Counted from the stretch's first letter, positions 45,279 to 54,324 are shown. The stretch: 64,000 bases of DNA from Brevibacillus reuszeri (GCF_001187725.1 NZ_LGIQ01000005.1:433148-497147); one strand, 5' to 3'. A program made the numbers and translations. Notes: a model not told the origin generated them from the sequence alone.

Positions 45279-46868
45279 ATGAACTATCTGCGGGCCTCGA
45301 TGACCGTTGAAGAAGCAGTCGCTCATTTTTCACCGGACAGGAATGAAGTTCAGGAAGTGTACAGTGAAACAGACGAGTTTATCGGTTATTTGACCGTAGA
45401 GGCGATTGCTCATGCGATTCATTGTGGAGAGCTGACGCGCCCGATCCGTGAATTTGTCGTGCCTGAGGTGAGCTTGCCTGATCAGGAGCGGCAAGCCAGC
45501 TCGCAAGCGCAGCTCCACGCTTTTTTTCAAAGCCCGACCTGTCAGATTGTTTTCAATGCGCTCTACGATGGCGTGTATATAACGGATGGCGCTGGTATCA
45601 CTTTGTTTATCAATCAAGCCTATCAACGAATTACCGGCATCAGTGAGCAAGAGGTTATTGGGGTTCATATGGGCAACCTCATCAAGCAAGGAATTATTTC
45701 TGTTTCTGCCTCTCTGGAGACGATTCGTACAAAACGGCCGGCGACGCTGATCCAAACCATACGCAACAGCCGCAAGATCATTGTTTCGGCTACTCCTGTC
45801 CTGTCCGCGGCGAATGAGATTTTGTATATTATCTCTAGTGTTCGGGATATTACCGAGCTGATTCGGCTCAAGCATGAGCTGGATAGTCAAAAGCTTTTGC
45901 GAAGCGACCTGCCTCAAGCAGATCAAACCGGATTGGAAAATGTCGTGTTGGGGACGGCGACTCGTTCGTTATTTCGCTTGGCGGACAAGGTTGCCAAAAC
46001 GGACGCGAAAGTGCTCCTACAAGGGGAGACGGGCGCAGGGAAAAGCATGATCGCCAAGTACATTCATGCCCGAAGTGCGCGAAGCAGTGAAATCTTCATG
46101 GAGCTGAACTGTGCGGCAATTCCTGGTCATTTGGTCGAAGCCGAGCTGTTCGGGTATGAGCCAGGTTCATTTACTGGCGCGCTGAAGCAAGGGAAAATCG
46201 GGATTTTGGAGAGTGCACATCGGGGGACGCTCTTTTTAGATGAAATTGGCGATTTGCCGCTGGAGCTGCAAGTCAAGCTGCTTAAAGTCGTAGAAGAGAA
46301 CCAGTTTATGCGTGTCGGCTCCACCGAGATGCGTCATGTTGACGTACGCATCATTACAGCTACCCATCGCGATTTGGCAACACTGGTGCGGCAAGGCTTG
46401 TTTCGGGAGGACCTGTATTATCGGCTTAACATCGTGACCTTTGAGGTGCCTCCGTTAAGACAGCGCCGTGAAGAGATCGTGCCTTTGCTGGAAACGTATT
46501 TGGAGAAATTCAATGAAAAATATAACGAGCAAAAGAAAATGACGCTGGAATGCTACGAGTGGCTGACGAACTACGACTGGCCGGGCAATATCAGGGAGCT
46601 GGCAAACCTGGTAGAGCGTCTGGTCGTGACGACTTATCATGACACGATTGATGTAGGAGACTTGCCTGGCTTCCTCCAGCAGGTTTTGCCGCGAAGAGAG
46701 CCGACATCGCTGCGCGAAGCAGTAGCGAGACTGGAGCGTATGATGATTGCCGAAGCTCTGCAAAACCACAAGACAACGAGGGCGGCAGCAGAGGCTTTGG
46801 AGATTAGCCAAAGTGCGCTTGTACAAAAGATGAAAAAACTGCAGATGCGAGTAGAAAACGAATCATAA
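45279..46868 (+). CDS. Sigma-54-dependent enhancer-binding regulator (PAS, AAA+, Fis HTH)
   Basis: 529 residues behind TAGGAGAGAAG. The N-terminal about 75 residues are CBS-like or unassigned, then a PAS domain (about 92-205, IVFNALYDGVYITDGAGITLFINQAYQRITG). The AAA+ core has Walker A GETGAGKS, Walker B GTLFLDEIGDLP, arginine finger region and NYDWPGNIREL. The sigma-54 contact loop is GSFTGA instead of GAFTGA, a known variant. The HTH at the end (TTRAAAEALEISQSALVQKMKKL) is Fis-type. It resembles RocR and should activate the -24/-12 promoter at 47042 of the next operon. Confidence 0.93.
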   Translation: MNYLRASMTVEEAVAHFSPDRNEVQEVYSETDEFIGYLTVEAIAHAIHCGELTRPIREFVVPEVSLPDQERQASSQAQLHAFFQSPTCQIVFNALYDGVYITDGAGITLFINQAYQRITGISEQEVIGVHMGNLIKQGIISVSASLETIRTKRPATLIQTIRNSRKIIVSATPVLSAANEILYIISSVRDITELIRLKHELDSQKLLRSDLPQADQTGLENVVLGTATRSLFRLADKVAKTDAKVLLQGETGAGKSMIAKYIHARSARSSEIFMELNCAAIPGHLVEAELFGYEPGSFTGALKQGKIGILESAHRGTLFLDEIGDLPLELQVKLLKVVEENQFMRVGSTEMRHVDVRIITATHRDLATLVRQGLFREDLYYRLNIVTFEVPPLRQRREEIVPLLETYLEKFNEKYNEQKKMTLECYEWLTNYDWPGNIRELANLVERLVVTTYHDTIDVGDLPGFLQQVLPRREPTSLREAVARLERMMIAEALQNHKTTRAAAEALEISQSALVQKMKKLQMRVENES

Positions 46869-46900
46869 TCGATTTTTTGATTCGTTTTCTACTCATTTTT
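46849..46900 (+). terminator. 17-bp perfect hairpin after the sigma-54 regulator gene
   Basis: GAGTAGAAAACGAATCA (46849-46865) and TGATTCGTTTTCTACTC (46878-46894) are perfectly complementary with a 12-nt loop and a following ATTTTTG. The left arm includes the last codons of the gene. It is the likely terminator. Confidence 0.75.
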
Positions 46901-47041
46901 GTAATGTAAACGATTCCTTTCTAGGATTGAGGATGCGACTGGTAGGAATGTGACAAAAAAGTGAGAAATGACGTTTTTTCGCGATCAATTCAGACTTTTT
47001 CAACCAAATATAGCAACGTACCTTATGGTCTTGCGAATGAG

Positions 47042-47058
47042 TTGGCACGGTAGTTGCT
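47042..47058 (+). promoter_or_regulatory. Sigma-54 (-24/-12) promoter
   Basis: TTGGCACGGTAGTTGCT matches YTGGCACGrNNNTTGCW at every specified base, with GG at -24 and GC at -12 in correct phase. It lies 39 bp before the Fe-ADH start and follows the gene of a sigma-54 activator. Confidence 0.9.
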
Positions 47059-47096
47059 ATAAAGTTGGCTGCATAGAGAAAGGAGAGAGTGACAAC

Positions 47097-48242
47097 ATGA
47101 ATATTTCAACATTTGCTGCAGCTAACAAATTGGTGACAGGACGTGATTCACTGACTCAGCTGCCAGAAGAAATGACGCGTTTGGGTGTGCAACGACCTCT
47201 GATTGTAACAGACAAGATTCTGATCCAGGCAGGCGTGGTTGCGCAAGTAGAAGAGCTGCTGCCGATGAAGGTAGGGATTTTCCAGGATGTGAATCCAGAG
47301 CCGGAGATTGAAATTGTAGATCAGTGTGTAAGCATGATTCGTGAAGGAAATTATGATGGACTGATTGCCGTCGGCGGAGGAAGCGCGATTGATATCGCGA
47401 AAGCGGCGTCGGTCATGGCGACCAATGAAGGCAGCATCGAGCTGTATTTCGGTACAAATCTGGTGAAAAAGCCGGGACTGCCGCTGATCGCCATCCCGAC
47501 TACGGCTGGTACTGGCTCTGAGGTAACGAATATTTCGATCCTGTCTGACACAAAGGAGCAAGTCAAAAAAGGGATTGTAAGCCCTTACTTGCTGCCGGAC
47601 GTGGCGATTGTATCTCCCGTGATGACGCTTACATGCCCGCCGAGCGTCACGGCAGCGAGTGGTGTGGACGCATTGGTCCATGCGGTCGAAGCGTACATTT
47701 CCAAATTTGCTTCCCCCTTAACCGATGCGCTGGCGATTGGGGCGATGAAGCTGATTGCTGTGCATTTGCCAAAAGCATATGCGTGCCCGGACAATATCGA
47801 ATCGCGTGAAGCCATGATCACGGCATCCCTCATGGCTGGACTGGCTTTCGGCAATGCGGGTGTAGGTGCGGTTCATGCGCTGGCTTATCCATTAGGTGGT
47901 CGCTATCATATGGCACACGGCGTGAGCAATTCCTTGCTGCTGCCTTATGTCATGAAGTGGAACAAAATCGCGTGCATGGAAAAACTAAGCGATATTGCGG
48001 AAGCACTCGGAGAAAAGGTAGATGGACTCAATCGTGATCAGGCAGCAGAAGCTGCAATCGAAGCGATGACACGTCTGTGCCGTTACGTGGAAATCCCGCA
48101 ATCATTGCGAGAATTCAATATTCCAGAAGAAGCAATTGCCGAGATGGCAGAGGAAGCGATGAAGCAGACTCGGATTTTGAAAAATAATCCCCGAACCTTG
48201 CGGAAAAAAGACATCGAAGACATCTATAGAGCAGCTTACTAA
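47097..48242 (+). CDS. Iron-containing alcohol dehydrogenase (possible 4-hydroxybutyrate dehydrogenase)
   Basis: 381 residues from ATG 47097 after AAAGGAGAG; an earlier start lies upstream of the promoter. The NAD site GGGSAIDIAKAAS and Fe-ADH motifs TAGTGSEVTNISIL, GVDALVHAVEAYISK, and AVHALAYPLGGRYHMAHGVSNSLLLP are intact, with the metal-binding His residues in the last. Members oxidise simple alcohols or 4-hydroxybutyrate. Association with SSADH and sigma-54 control favours 4-hydroxybutyrate or a similar omega-hydroxy acid; this is an inference. Confidence 0.92.
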   Translation: MNISTFAAANKLVTGRDSLTQLPEEMTRLGVQRPLIVTDKILIQAGVVAQVEELLPMKVGIFQDVNPEPEIEIVDQCVSMIREGNYDGLIAVGGGSAIDIAKAASVMATNEGSIELYFGTNLVKKPGLPLIAIPTTAGTGSEVTNISILSDTKEQVKKGIVSPYLLPDVAIVSPVMTLTCPPSVTAASGVDALVHAVEAYISKFASPLTDALAIGAMKLIAVHLPKAYACPDNIESREAMITASLMAGLAFGNAGVGAVHALAYPLGGRYHMAHGVSNSLLLPYVMKWNKIACMEKLSDIAEALGEKVDGLNRDQAAEAAIEAMTRLCRYVEIPQSLREFNIPEEAIAEMAEEAMKQTRILKNNPRTLRKKDIEDIYRAAY

Positions 48243-48256
48243 GAGGGGGATATTTT

Positions 48257-49639
48257 ATGAAGTGGAAGCAACGCAAGGATGGTGCCGAGACCCCGTACAT
48301 GGCGGCTGGCCCATTCAAGATTCGTTTGCCGTTTATTCATTATCGCTTTGAATGGCCGGATTATTTGCAAGGTCTGTTGATGTGCGCAGTTGACCTTGGT
48401 GCCATCACTTTGCTTGCTGATCATTTGGGAATGCCGTTTGAGGTTGGCTTGGCTGTTGTCATTTTGAATGGATTCTTGTATCTTTTACATCACCTGCTCG
48501 GTGACCCTGTCATCCCTGGCTGGATTACTCCGGCGATTCCCTTGATCGTCCTGTTTGTGGAGCAATTCCCGGAAGGTCAGGACCGCGTCTATGCGTTGAT
48601 CGCCTTCCAGCTGACACTTGGTTTGTTATCTGTTTTGCTGGGTGTGACTGGGCTTGCTAAGCGTGTTGTAAATTTTGTACCGAACGCGATTAAATCGGGG
48701 ATCATTCTCGGCGCGGGTATCGGCGCGATTACATCGATTTTTGAAAAAGGCGGGAAGTTCGATCTGTTCCCGTACACGATTGCGATTTGTATTGGTCTTT
48801 GCTTTTATCTTGTATTTTCCAAGCATTTTGAAGGACTGAAGCAAAAAGGAAAGGGCTGGGCGCTGCTCGGCAACCTGGGAATTTTGCCAGCGATCCTGCT
48901 TGCGGTCTTTGTCGCACCGATTTTTGGGGAGGCAAAATGGCCAGACATTCAGTGGGGCTTCAGTAAGCCAGACTTTGGCACGCTATGGTCGGAGTATACG
49001 GTATTCGGGTTGGGTCTGCCATCGCTCTCATTCTTTCTAACCGCAATTCCGGCTGTTTTCGCCACGTATCTCGTTGTTTTTGGCGATGTATTGAAGACAA
49101 AAGCATTGTTGTCCGAATCGGACCAAGTACGTTTGGATGAAAAAGTAGATTACAACGCGGACCGTGCACACATGATTTTTGGTGGTCGCAATATGCTGAT
49201 GAGTATGATTGGCCCTGATATTACGATGTGTGGTCCGATGTGGGCAGCGATGCAGGTCGTCGTTGTTGAACGTTTCAAAAAAGGCAAAAAAGCAATGAAT
49301 TCCTTCTTCGGAGGAGCTGGCTCCTTCCGTTGGGGAACCAATACAGGATTGTTGCTGCTGCCAATCGTGAGCCTGGTTCAGCCGATTCTCGGTGTTGCAG
49401 TTGCCCTCACGCTGCTCGTTCAGGGATATGTAAGCGTGCGGATTGGCGTCATGCAGGCTCGCAGCCAGCGCGATTTGGGAATCGCCGGGGTAGTAGGAGC
49501 GATTCTTGTGATCAAAGGGGCAGCAATGGCCTTTGCAGCAGGCATTTTGTTGTGCGTCCTCTTGTACGGCAAGGATTGGATGCGTGGAGAAAAAGAGAAG
49601 TTGTTCACAGCAAACGAAAAAGGAGATAATGCAGCGTGA
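48257..49639 (+). CDS. NCS2/SLC23-like permease of unknown substrate
   Basis: 460 residues with about 12-13 hydrophobic helices. Features that recall uracil-xanthine permeases are LGDPVIPGWITPAIPLIVLFV, the FVPNAIKSGIILGAGIGAI helix and FLTAIPAVFATYLVVFGDVL. It is a divergent member. It starts 15 bp after the dehydrogenase stop and overlaps the next gene by 4 bp (GTGA), so it is cotranscribed. Its place suggests import of the substrate of the two dehydrogenases. Confidence 0.68.
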   Translation: MKWKQRKDGAETPYMAAGPFKIRLPFIHYRFEWPDYLQGLLMCAVDLGAITLLADHLGMPFEVGLAVVILNGFLYLLHHLLGDPVIPGWITPAIPLIVLFVEQFPEGQDRVYALIAFQLTLGLLSVLLGVTGLAKRVVNFVPNAIKSGIILGAGIGAITSIFEKGGKFDLFPYTIAICIGLCFYLVFSKHFEGLKQKGKGWALLGNLGILPAILLAVFVAPIFGEAKWPDIQWGFSKPDFGTLWSEYTVFGLGLPSLSFFLTAIPAVFATYLVVFGDVLKTKALLSESDQVRLDEKVDYNADRAHMIFGGRNMLMSMIGPDITMCGPMWAAMQVVVVERFKKGKKAMNSFFGGAGSFRWGTNTGLLLLPIVSLVQPILGVAVALTLLVQGYVSVRIGVMQARSQRDLGIAGVVGAILVIKGAAMAFAAGILLCVLLYGKDWMRGEKEKLFTANEKGDNAA

Positions 49640-51075
49640 ATCAACAAGAATGGAACAAAGGACTATACGTAAATGGAGAATGGCTGACACTGGCTGAGAC
49701 GATCCCTGTGCAAAATCCAGCGACACGTGAGGTCATCGGAAGCGTTCCGGATGGCTCCGTAAAAGAAGCAAAGCTCGCTGTGGATGCTGCGCACAAAGCG
49801 TTTGAGGCATGGTCGAAAACAACGGCGTATGAACGTGCTGCTCTTTTGGAGCGGTGGCATCAAGTAATCGAATCGCGTTTGGACGAAATCGCGTTCGTGA
49901 TGACGATGGAGCAAGGCAAACCACTTGCGGAAGCAAAAGGCGAGGTACAGTACGCCAACAGCTACATCAAATGGTACGCGGAGGAAGCAAAGCGGATATA
50001 CGGAGAAACGATCCCGGCTTCATCCGGTTCCAAGCGCATCCTCGTACAAAAGCAGCCAGTTGGTGTGGTCGCAGCAATCACCCCGTGGAATTTTCCAGCC
50101 GCAATGATTACACGTAAAATCGCTCCAGCACTTGCTGCGGGCTGCACAACCGTAACCAAGCCAGCTGAGCAGACGCCGCTAACGGCTCTTTTGCTCGCAG
50201 AGTGTGCGCATGAAGCGGGAATACCTGCCGGCGTTATCAACATCGTGACGACCTCGAAAGCAGGTGAAGTCGTCGATGTATGGCTCGATGACTCCCGTGT
50301 GAAAAAGCTCACCTTTACCGGATCTACCCCTGTCGGCAAGCTTCTGATGCGCAAAGCTGCAGATACTGTGAAAAAAATCTCGCTTGAGCTTGGCGGCTTG
50401 GCACCGTTTATCGTGGCAGAGGATGCAAACATCGAGGCGGCGGTAAAAGGCTTGATCCAATCGAAATTCCGCAATGCAGGTCAAACATGCATTTGCGCCA
50501 ACCGTATTTATGTGCATGAGGCCGTGAAAGAGTCGTTCTTGCAAGCATTGACGCAAGCAGTCGAGGCACTCCGCGTTGGCAAAGGAACCGAGGACAAGGT
50601 AGAGATCGGGCCGTTAATTGATGACAGAGCCGTTCAAAAGGTTCAGCATCAAATCGACGACGCGATCGCCAAAGGGGCTACGCTCCATGGCAGCCCTGTA
50701 GTGGAAGGCAGCACAGGATACTTCATGAAGCCGGTCGTGCTTTCAGGTGTAACAGATGATATGGTGTGCATGCAAGAGGAAACGTTTGGACCAATTGCTC
50801 CGGTCAGCACATTTACGGATGATCAGGAAGTAATTCAGCGTGCAAATGCGACTCCATATGGACTGGCAGCGTATGTATTCACACAGTCCTTGACCAAGGC
50901 GTTCTATTTCTCGGAAAACCTCGAGTACGGAATCGTTGGTGTAAATGACGGCGGCCCGTCTGTTGCCCAAGCTCCGTTTGGTGGCATGAAAGAGAGTGGT
51001 CTTGGTCGCGAAGGAAGTCACCATGGTCTCGAGGAGTACCTGGAAGTGAAGTATATTTCCCTGCAATTCGTATAA
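49636..51075 (+). CDS. gabD: NAD(P)-dependent succinate-semialdehyde dehydrogenase
   Basis: 479 residues from GTG 49636, overlapping the permease stop. Aldehyde dehydrogenase features are ITPWNFPAAMITRKIAPALAAGCTTVTKPAEQTP, LTFTGSTPVGKLLM, ELGGLAPFIVAEDA with the catalytic Glu, and NAGQTCICANRIYV with the catalytic Cys285. The last motif, GQTC(V/I)CANR, is typical of succinate-semialdehyde dehydrogenases. It would turn succinate semialdehyde into succinate. With the Fe-ADH it can form a two-step route from 4-hydroxybutyrate to succinate. Confidence 0.9.
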   Translation: MNQQEWNKGLYVNGEWLTLAETIPVQNPATREVIGSVPDGSVKEAKLAVDAAHKAFEAWSKTTAYERAALLERWHQVIESRLDEIAFVMTMEQGKPLAEAKGEVQYANSYIKWYAEEAKRIYGETIPASSGSKRILVQKQPVGVVAAITPWNFPAAMITRKIAPALAAGCTTVTKPAEQTPLTALLLAECAHEAGIPAGVINIVTTSKAGEVVDVWLDDSRVKKLTFTGSTPVGKLLMRKAADTVKKISLELGGLAPFIVAEDANIEAAVKGLIQSKFRNAGQTCICANRIYVHEAVKESFLQALTQAVEALRVGKGTEDKVEIGPLIDDRAVQKVQHQIDDAIAKGATLHGSPVVEGSTGYFMKPVVLSGVTDDMVCMQEETFGPIAPVSTFTDDQEVIQRANATPYGLAAYVFTQSLTKAFYFSENLEYGIVGVNDGGPSVAQAPFGGMKESGLGREGSHHGLEEYLEVKYISLQFV

Positions 51076-51094
51076 CCAGCAATAACGAAAAAAT

Positions 51095-51143
51095 AACAAG
51101 CACAGCTCTTTTGCAACGAGGGCTGTGCTTGTTTGTTTTTTTT
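51095..51143 (+). terminator. Intrinsic terminator of the sigma-54 operon
   Basis: AACAAGCACAGC and GCTGTGCTTGTT (51122-51133) pair perfectly, with TTTGTTTTTTTT following. Confidence 0.9.
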
Positions 51144-51254
51144 GGCACGATTTTCCTTGATTTGCGAGACTTCGGGAATTGATATCACACACTTTTTTAC
51201 CCATGCGCTGTCTGGGCGGAGGACTTTTTTTACCATCAAAAATGAAAATCATTA

Positions 51255-51299
51255 TTGACAGATAGCTGGAAATCGATTAATTTTGCACTAGGGAAACTT
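51255..51299 (+). promoter_or_regulatory. Promoter with probable MntR box of the manganese ABC operon
   Basis: TTGACA (51255-51260) and TAATTT (51278-51283) are spaced by 17 bp. TTTTGCACTAGGGAAACTT (51281-51299) closely resembles MntR operators of Bacillus (TTTGCATGAGGGAAACTT type) and overlaps the -10 box and start site. Between it and the ATG lie two hairpins, ACCACA/TGTGGT (51311-51331) and ATGCTCA/TGAGCAT (51347-51372). Confidence 0.7.
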
Positions 51300-51446
51300 T
51301 TTTATACAAAACCACATTATTTAGTTGTGGTGAATACTATTGGTATATGCTCACAATTTTGTGTATGAGCATGATGGGAATGCAATACGTGATGGATAAA
51401 TGCCATTTTGTATAGAGAGCATTCAACTCACCTAGGAGGGAAACAA

Positions 51447-52190
51447 ATGGTTCAGGCAATCACAGTCAGGGAGCTGTACGTCTCCTACTTTGGGAATGAG
51501 GTTGTTTCAGATGTCTCGTTTTCGATTGAAAAAGGAAGCATGGTAGGGATTATTGGACCGAATGGAGCCGGGAAATCAACCTTGATCAAGGCGATGCTCG
51601 GGCTGATCCCAAAGGATAAAGGTGACATTCGTTTTTATGGCAAAGAGACAAATGAGGTCAGAAAGCAAATCGCGTATGTACCGCAGCGAAGCCAAATCGA
51701 TTGGACCTTCCCTATCACGGTCATGGATACTGTTTTAATCGGAACATATCCAAGCGTCGGATTATTCAAATTTCCGAAGAAGAAGGAAAAAGCATGGGCA
51801 CTTGAATGCTTGAAAAAAGTTGGCTTGGAGGGATTTCGCGACAGACAAATCGGAGAGTTATCCGGTGGACAGCAGCAGCGGGTATTCTTGGCACGAGCCT
51901 TGGCACAAAAACCGGAATTGCTCCTTCTGGACGAGCCGTTTGTGGGCATCGACGTTGCGAGTGAGGAAACGATTATACACATTTTGAAGGAGCTTCAGAT
52001 GCAGGACAAAACGATCGTGGTCGTTCACCATGATTTGAGTAAAGCAAACACCTACTTTGATCAACTGATTTTGCTGAACAAGGAGTTAATCAAGTTTGGT
52101 GCAGTCGAAGAGGTTCTGAATCGAGAGGTTATGTCCAAAGCATACGCCCATCAGCTCCAATTTCTCGAGAAGGCTGAGGTAACTGCGTGA
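51447..52190 (+). CDS. mntB: Manganese ABC transporter ATPase
   Basis: 247 residues from ATG 51447 after CCTAGGAGGG. Walker A GPNGAGKST, Q loop, YVPQRSQIDWTFPITVMDTVLIG (typical of the Mn/Zn/Fe chelate family), signature LSGGQQQR and Walker B LLLLDEPFVGID are present. It powers uptake through the permease that follows with a 1-bp overlap. A probable MntR box upstream supports manganese. Confidence 0.9.
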   Translation: MVQAITVRELYVSYFGNEVVSDVSFSIEKGSMVGIIGPNGAGKSTLIKAMLGLIPKDKGDIRFYGKETNEVRKQIAYVPQRSQIDWTFPITVMDTVLIGTYPSVGLFKFPKKKEKAWALECLKKVGLEGFRDRQIGELSGGQQQRVFLARALAQKPELLLLDEPFVGIDVASEETIIHILKELQMQDKTIVVVHHDLSKANTYFDQLILLNKELIKFGAVEEVLNREVMSKAYAHQLQFLEKAEVTA

Positions 52191-53050
52191 TGGAATTTAT
52201 ACAAGCGATTGGACAATATGAATTTTTGCAAAAAGCGTTGTTTACATCAGTGGTGGTCGGCATTATATGTGGGATCATCGGGAGCTTTATCATTTTGCGG
52301 GGCATGTCGCTGATGGGTGACGCCATTTCCCACGCGGTATTGCCGGGGGTCGCGCTCTCGTATGCTTTTGGGATGAATTTCTTTATCGGAGCGGTCGCGA
52401 CTGGGGTACTGACAGCGGTTGGAATCGGCTACGTCAGTCAGAACAGCCGGATCAAGAACGACACGGCGATCGGGATACTGTTTACCTCCGCATTTGCACT
52501 GGGGATCATCCTGATCACGATGCTAAAAAGCAGTACCGATTTGTATCACATTCTGTTCGGGAATGTACTGGCGGTACGTCCGTCCGACATGTGGGTAACT
52601 GTAGGCATCGGTGTTGTCGTGATCGTGACCGTCTACGCCTTTTTCAAGGAGCTGCTGCTGACCTCGTTTGACCCCACGATTGCTGCGGCATATGGACTGC
52701 GGAACAACCTGATCCATTACTTGCTGATGACGCTTTTGACATTGGTGACGGTAGCATCCCTGCAGACAGTCGGGATCGTTCTGGTCGTTGCCATGCTGAT
52801 TACTCCGGCAGCGACTGCGTATCTTCTAACGGATCGCTTATGGGTCATGATTTATTTGGCCGCAAGCTTCGGGGTGATTTCAGCGATTATCGGACTGTAC
52901 TTTAGCTTTACCTACAATCTGGCGTCCGGTGCAACGATTGTCATGGTTGCGACAGCGCTCTTCCTGCTGGCATTTCTTTTCTCTCGCAAGCATGGGGTTG
53001 TATGGAAATCCATTCGAGCTCGGCAAAAACGAGTCGAGCTTTCAAAGTAA
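52190..53050 (+). CDS. mntC: Manganese ABC transporter permease
   Basis: 286 residues; the ATG overlaps the stop of the ATPase gene as TGATG, 9 bp after GAGGT. About eight TM helices of the ABC-3 family are visible. Markers are GSFIILRGMSLMGDAISHAVLPGVALSY, FGNVLAVRPSDMW and VGIVLVVAMLITPAATAYLLTDRLW. A single permease gene is present, so the channel should be a homodimer. Confidence 0.9.
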   Translation: MEFIQAIGQYEFLQKALFTSVVVGIICGIIGSFIILRGMSLMGDAISHAVLPGVALSYAFGMNFFIGAVATGVLTAVGIGYVSQNSRIKNDTAIGILFTSAFALGIILITMLKSSTDLYHILFGNVLAVRPSDMWVTVGIGVVVIVTVYAFFKELLLTSFDPTIAAAYGLRNNLIHYLLMTLLTLVTVASLQTVGIVLVVAMLITPAATAYLLTDRLWVMIYLAASFGVISAIIGLYFSFTYNLASGATIVMVATALFLLAFLFSRKHGVVWKSIRARQKRVELSK

Positions 53051-53062
53051 AGGAGAACGAAG

Positions 53063-54007
53063 ATGAAAAAGTGGAATTTGTTTCTTGTTTTTCTCGTATC
53101 AACCGTACTAATGGCCGCATGCGGCGCACATCAAAGCAATGGGGAGCCAGGAAAATCGGATAACGACAAGCTTCACGTCGTGACTACGTATTCGATTTTG
53201 TATGACATCGTCAAAAATATCGGGGGAGATCGGGTGGAGATTCACAGCTTGGCTCCAGTAGGCTCCAATCCCCATGAATATGATCCACTTCCTGCCGATG
53301 TGAAGAAAACGACGGATGCTGACGCTGTATTTTATAACGGCCTGAACCTGGAAGCAGGTAACTCGTGGTTTGAGAAGCTGTTGCATACAGCAGGAAAATC
53401 AGGTTCGGATGCACCTGTATTCCGCATGAGTGAAGGCGTAGCCGCGAAGCATTTGACTACGAAAGGCAAGGAAAGTGAAGAAGATCCACACGCTTGGCTG
53501 GACATTCGCAACGGGATAAAATACGCAGAAAATGCGAGAGATGCCCTCATCAAAATTGACCCGAGCCACAAGGAAACGTATGAACAAAATGCCAAGAGCT
53601 ATATCGAAAAGCTGGATGCCCTGCACCAGGAGGCCGTCAAGCAATACAATCTGATCCCGAAAGAACAGCGCGTATTGGTTACGAGCGAGGGCGCATTCAA
53701 ATATTTTAGCGAAGCATATCATTTTGATGCGGCATACATTTGGGAAATCAATGCAGAAAATCAAGGGACCCCGGAACAGGTTCGCGAGGTAGTCGATATC
53801 ATCCGTGAGAAGAAGCTCCCTGCGCTATTTGTAGAAACCAGTATCGACCCACGCAGTATGGAAATGGTATCGAGAGAAACAGGTGTGCCAATCGTCGGAA
53901 CGGTATTCACAGACTCTCTTGGAAAGCCGGGTGAGGACGGTGACACCTACATCAAGATGATGGAATGGAACATTAAGACGATTTATGATGGATTGACCAA
54001 AAAATAA
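53063..54007 (+). CDS. mntA: Manganese-binding lipoprotein of the ABC transporter
   Basis: 314 residues; signal peptide with lipobox LMAAC (Cys20). Cluster A-I metal ligands are visible: His in SNPHEYDP, His in EDPHAWLDI, Glu in VTSEGAFKYF and Asp in TSIDPRSME. A Glu in the third position is typical for manganese proteins such as PsaA and MntC, while zinc proteins use His. The His-rich loop of ZnuA is absent. It is the last gene of the mnt operon, with a terminator after it. Confidence 0.9.
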   Translation: MKKWNLFLVFLVSTVLMAACGAHQSNGEPGKSDNDKLHVVTTYSILYDIVKNIGGDRVEIHSLAPVGSNPHEYDPLPADVKKTTDADAVFYNGLNLEAGNSWFEKLLHTAGKSGSDAPVFRMSEGVAAKHLTTKGKESEEDPHAWLDIRNGIKYAENARDALIKIDPSHKETYEQNAKSYIEKLDALHQEAVKQYNLIPKEQRVLVTSEGAFKYFSEAYHFDAAYIWEINAENQGTPEQVREVVDIIREKKLPALFVETSIDPRSMEMVSRETGVPIVGTVFTDSLGKPGEDGDTYIKMMEWNIKTIYDGLTKK

Positions 54008-54013
54008 CGGAAG

Positions 54014-54049
54014 AAAGCACGGTTCCCTTGTCAGGGGCTGTGCTTTTTC
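54014..54049 (+). terminator. Intrinsic terminator of the mnt operon
   Basis: AAAGCACGG and its partner in CTGTGCTTT with inner CCC/GGG pairs, ending in TTTTTCG. Confidence 0.75.
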
Positions 54050-54130
54050 GCATGAAAAAACGGTCCACGAACATTAGAAAACCTGGCTTCGCCATGCCTT
54101 TTGGCGGAGCCGCGGTTGCACTTATACTGG

Positions 54131-54153
54131 ATAAGAATTTTATAAATTCTTAT
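54131..54153. repeat. 23-bp palindrome ATAAGAATTT-TAT-AAATTCTTAT
   Basis: Ten-base arms (54131-54140 and 54144-54153) are perfectly complementary around TAT. It lies in the gene-free stretch after the mnt terminator and just downstream, on the minus strand, of the terminator at 54157-54187. Its role is not clear; a regulator operator is possible but no start follows directly. Confidence 0.5.
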
Positions 54154-54156
54154 CTG

Positions 54157-54187
54157 TAAAATAAAACCGCCTCCTAAAAGGAGACGG
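54157..54187 (-). terminator. Terminator of the minus-strand unit with mini-ORFs
   Basis: CCGCCTCCT (54167-54175) and AGGAGACGG (54179-54187) form a stem; the minus-strand reading is followed by TTTTATTTTA. Confidence 0.8.
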
Positions 54188-54270
54188 CATATATCGAGCT
54201 CGTTAGTTTTGGGGTGTTACCGATCATCACGTGCGACGCATCTACCTCCAGGTTGAGTTAGAAGCTTTTC

Positions 54271-54324
54271 TTACGTGTTGCTCAGGTTTCCCTTATTCAC
54301 TAGGTGATCGTGTAAATCATCCAT
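54271..54324 (-). CDS. Mini-ORF, 17 residues, with strong ribosome binding site
   Basis: On the minus strand an ATG 9 bp after CTAGGAGG starts MDDLHDHLVNKGNLSNT and stops at TAA. It lies between the siderophore-type lipoprotein gene and a terminator. No homologue is recognised. It could be a small peptide gene or a remnant of a leader. Confidence 0.3.
   Translation of the reverse strand: MDDLHDHLVNKGNLSNT

Noticed and set aside
49636..51075. Betaine or generic aldehyde dehydrogenase
   Set aside because: The GQTCICANR catalytic motif and operon context with an Fe-ADH fit SSADH better, though substrate range is not proven.
51241..51260. Fur/Zur-like AATGAAAATCATTATTGA before the mnt operon
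   Set aside because: Only partial symmetry, while an MntR box and a manganese-type Glu ligand point to manganese.
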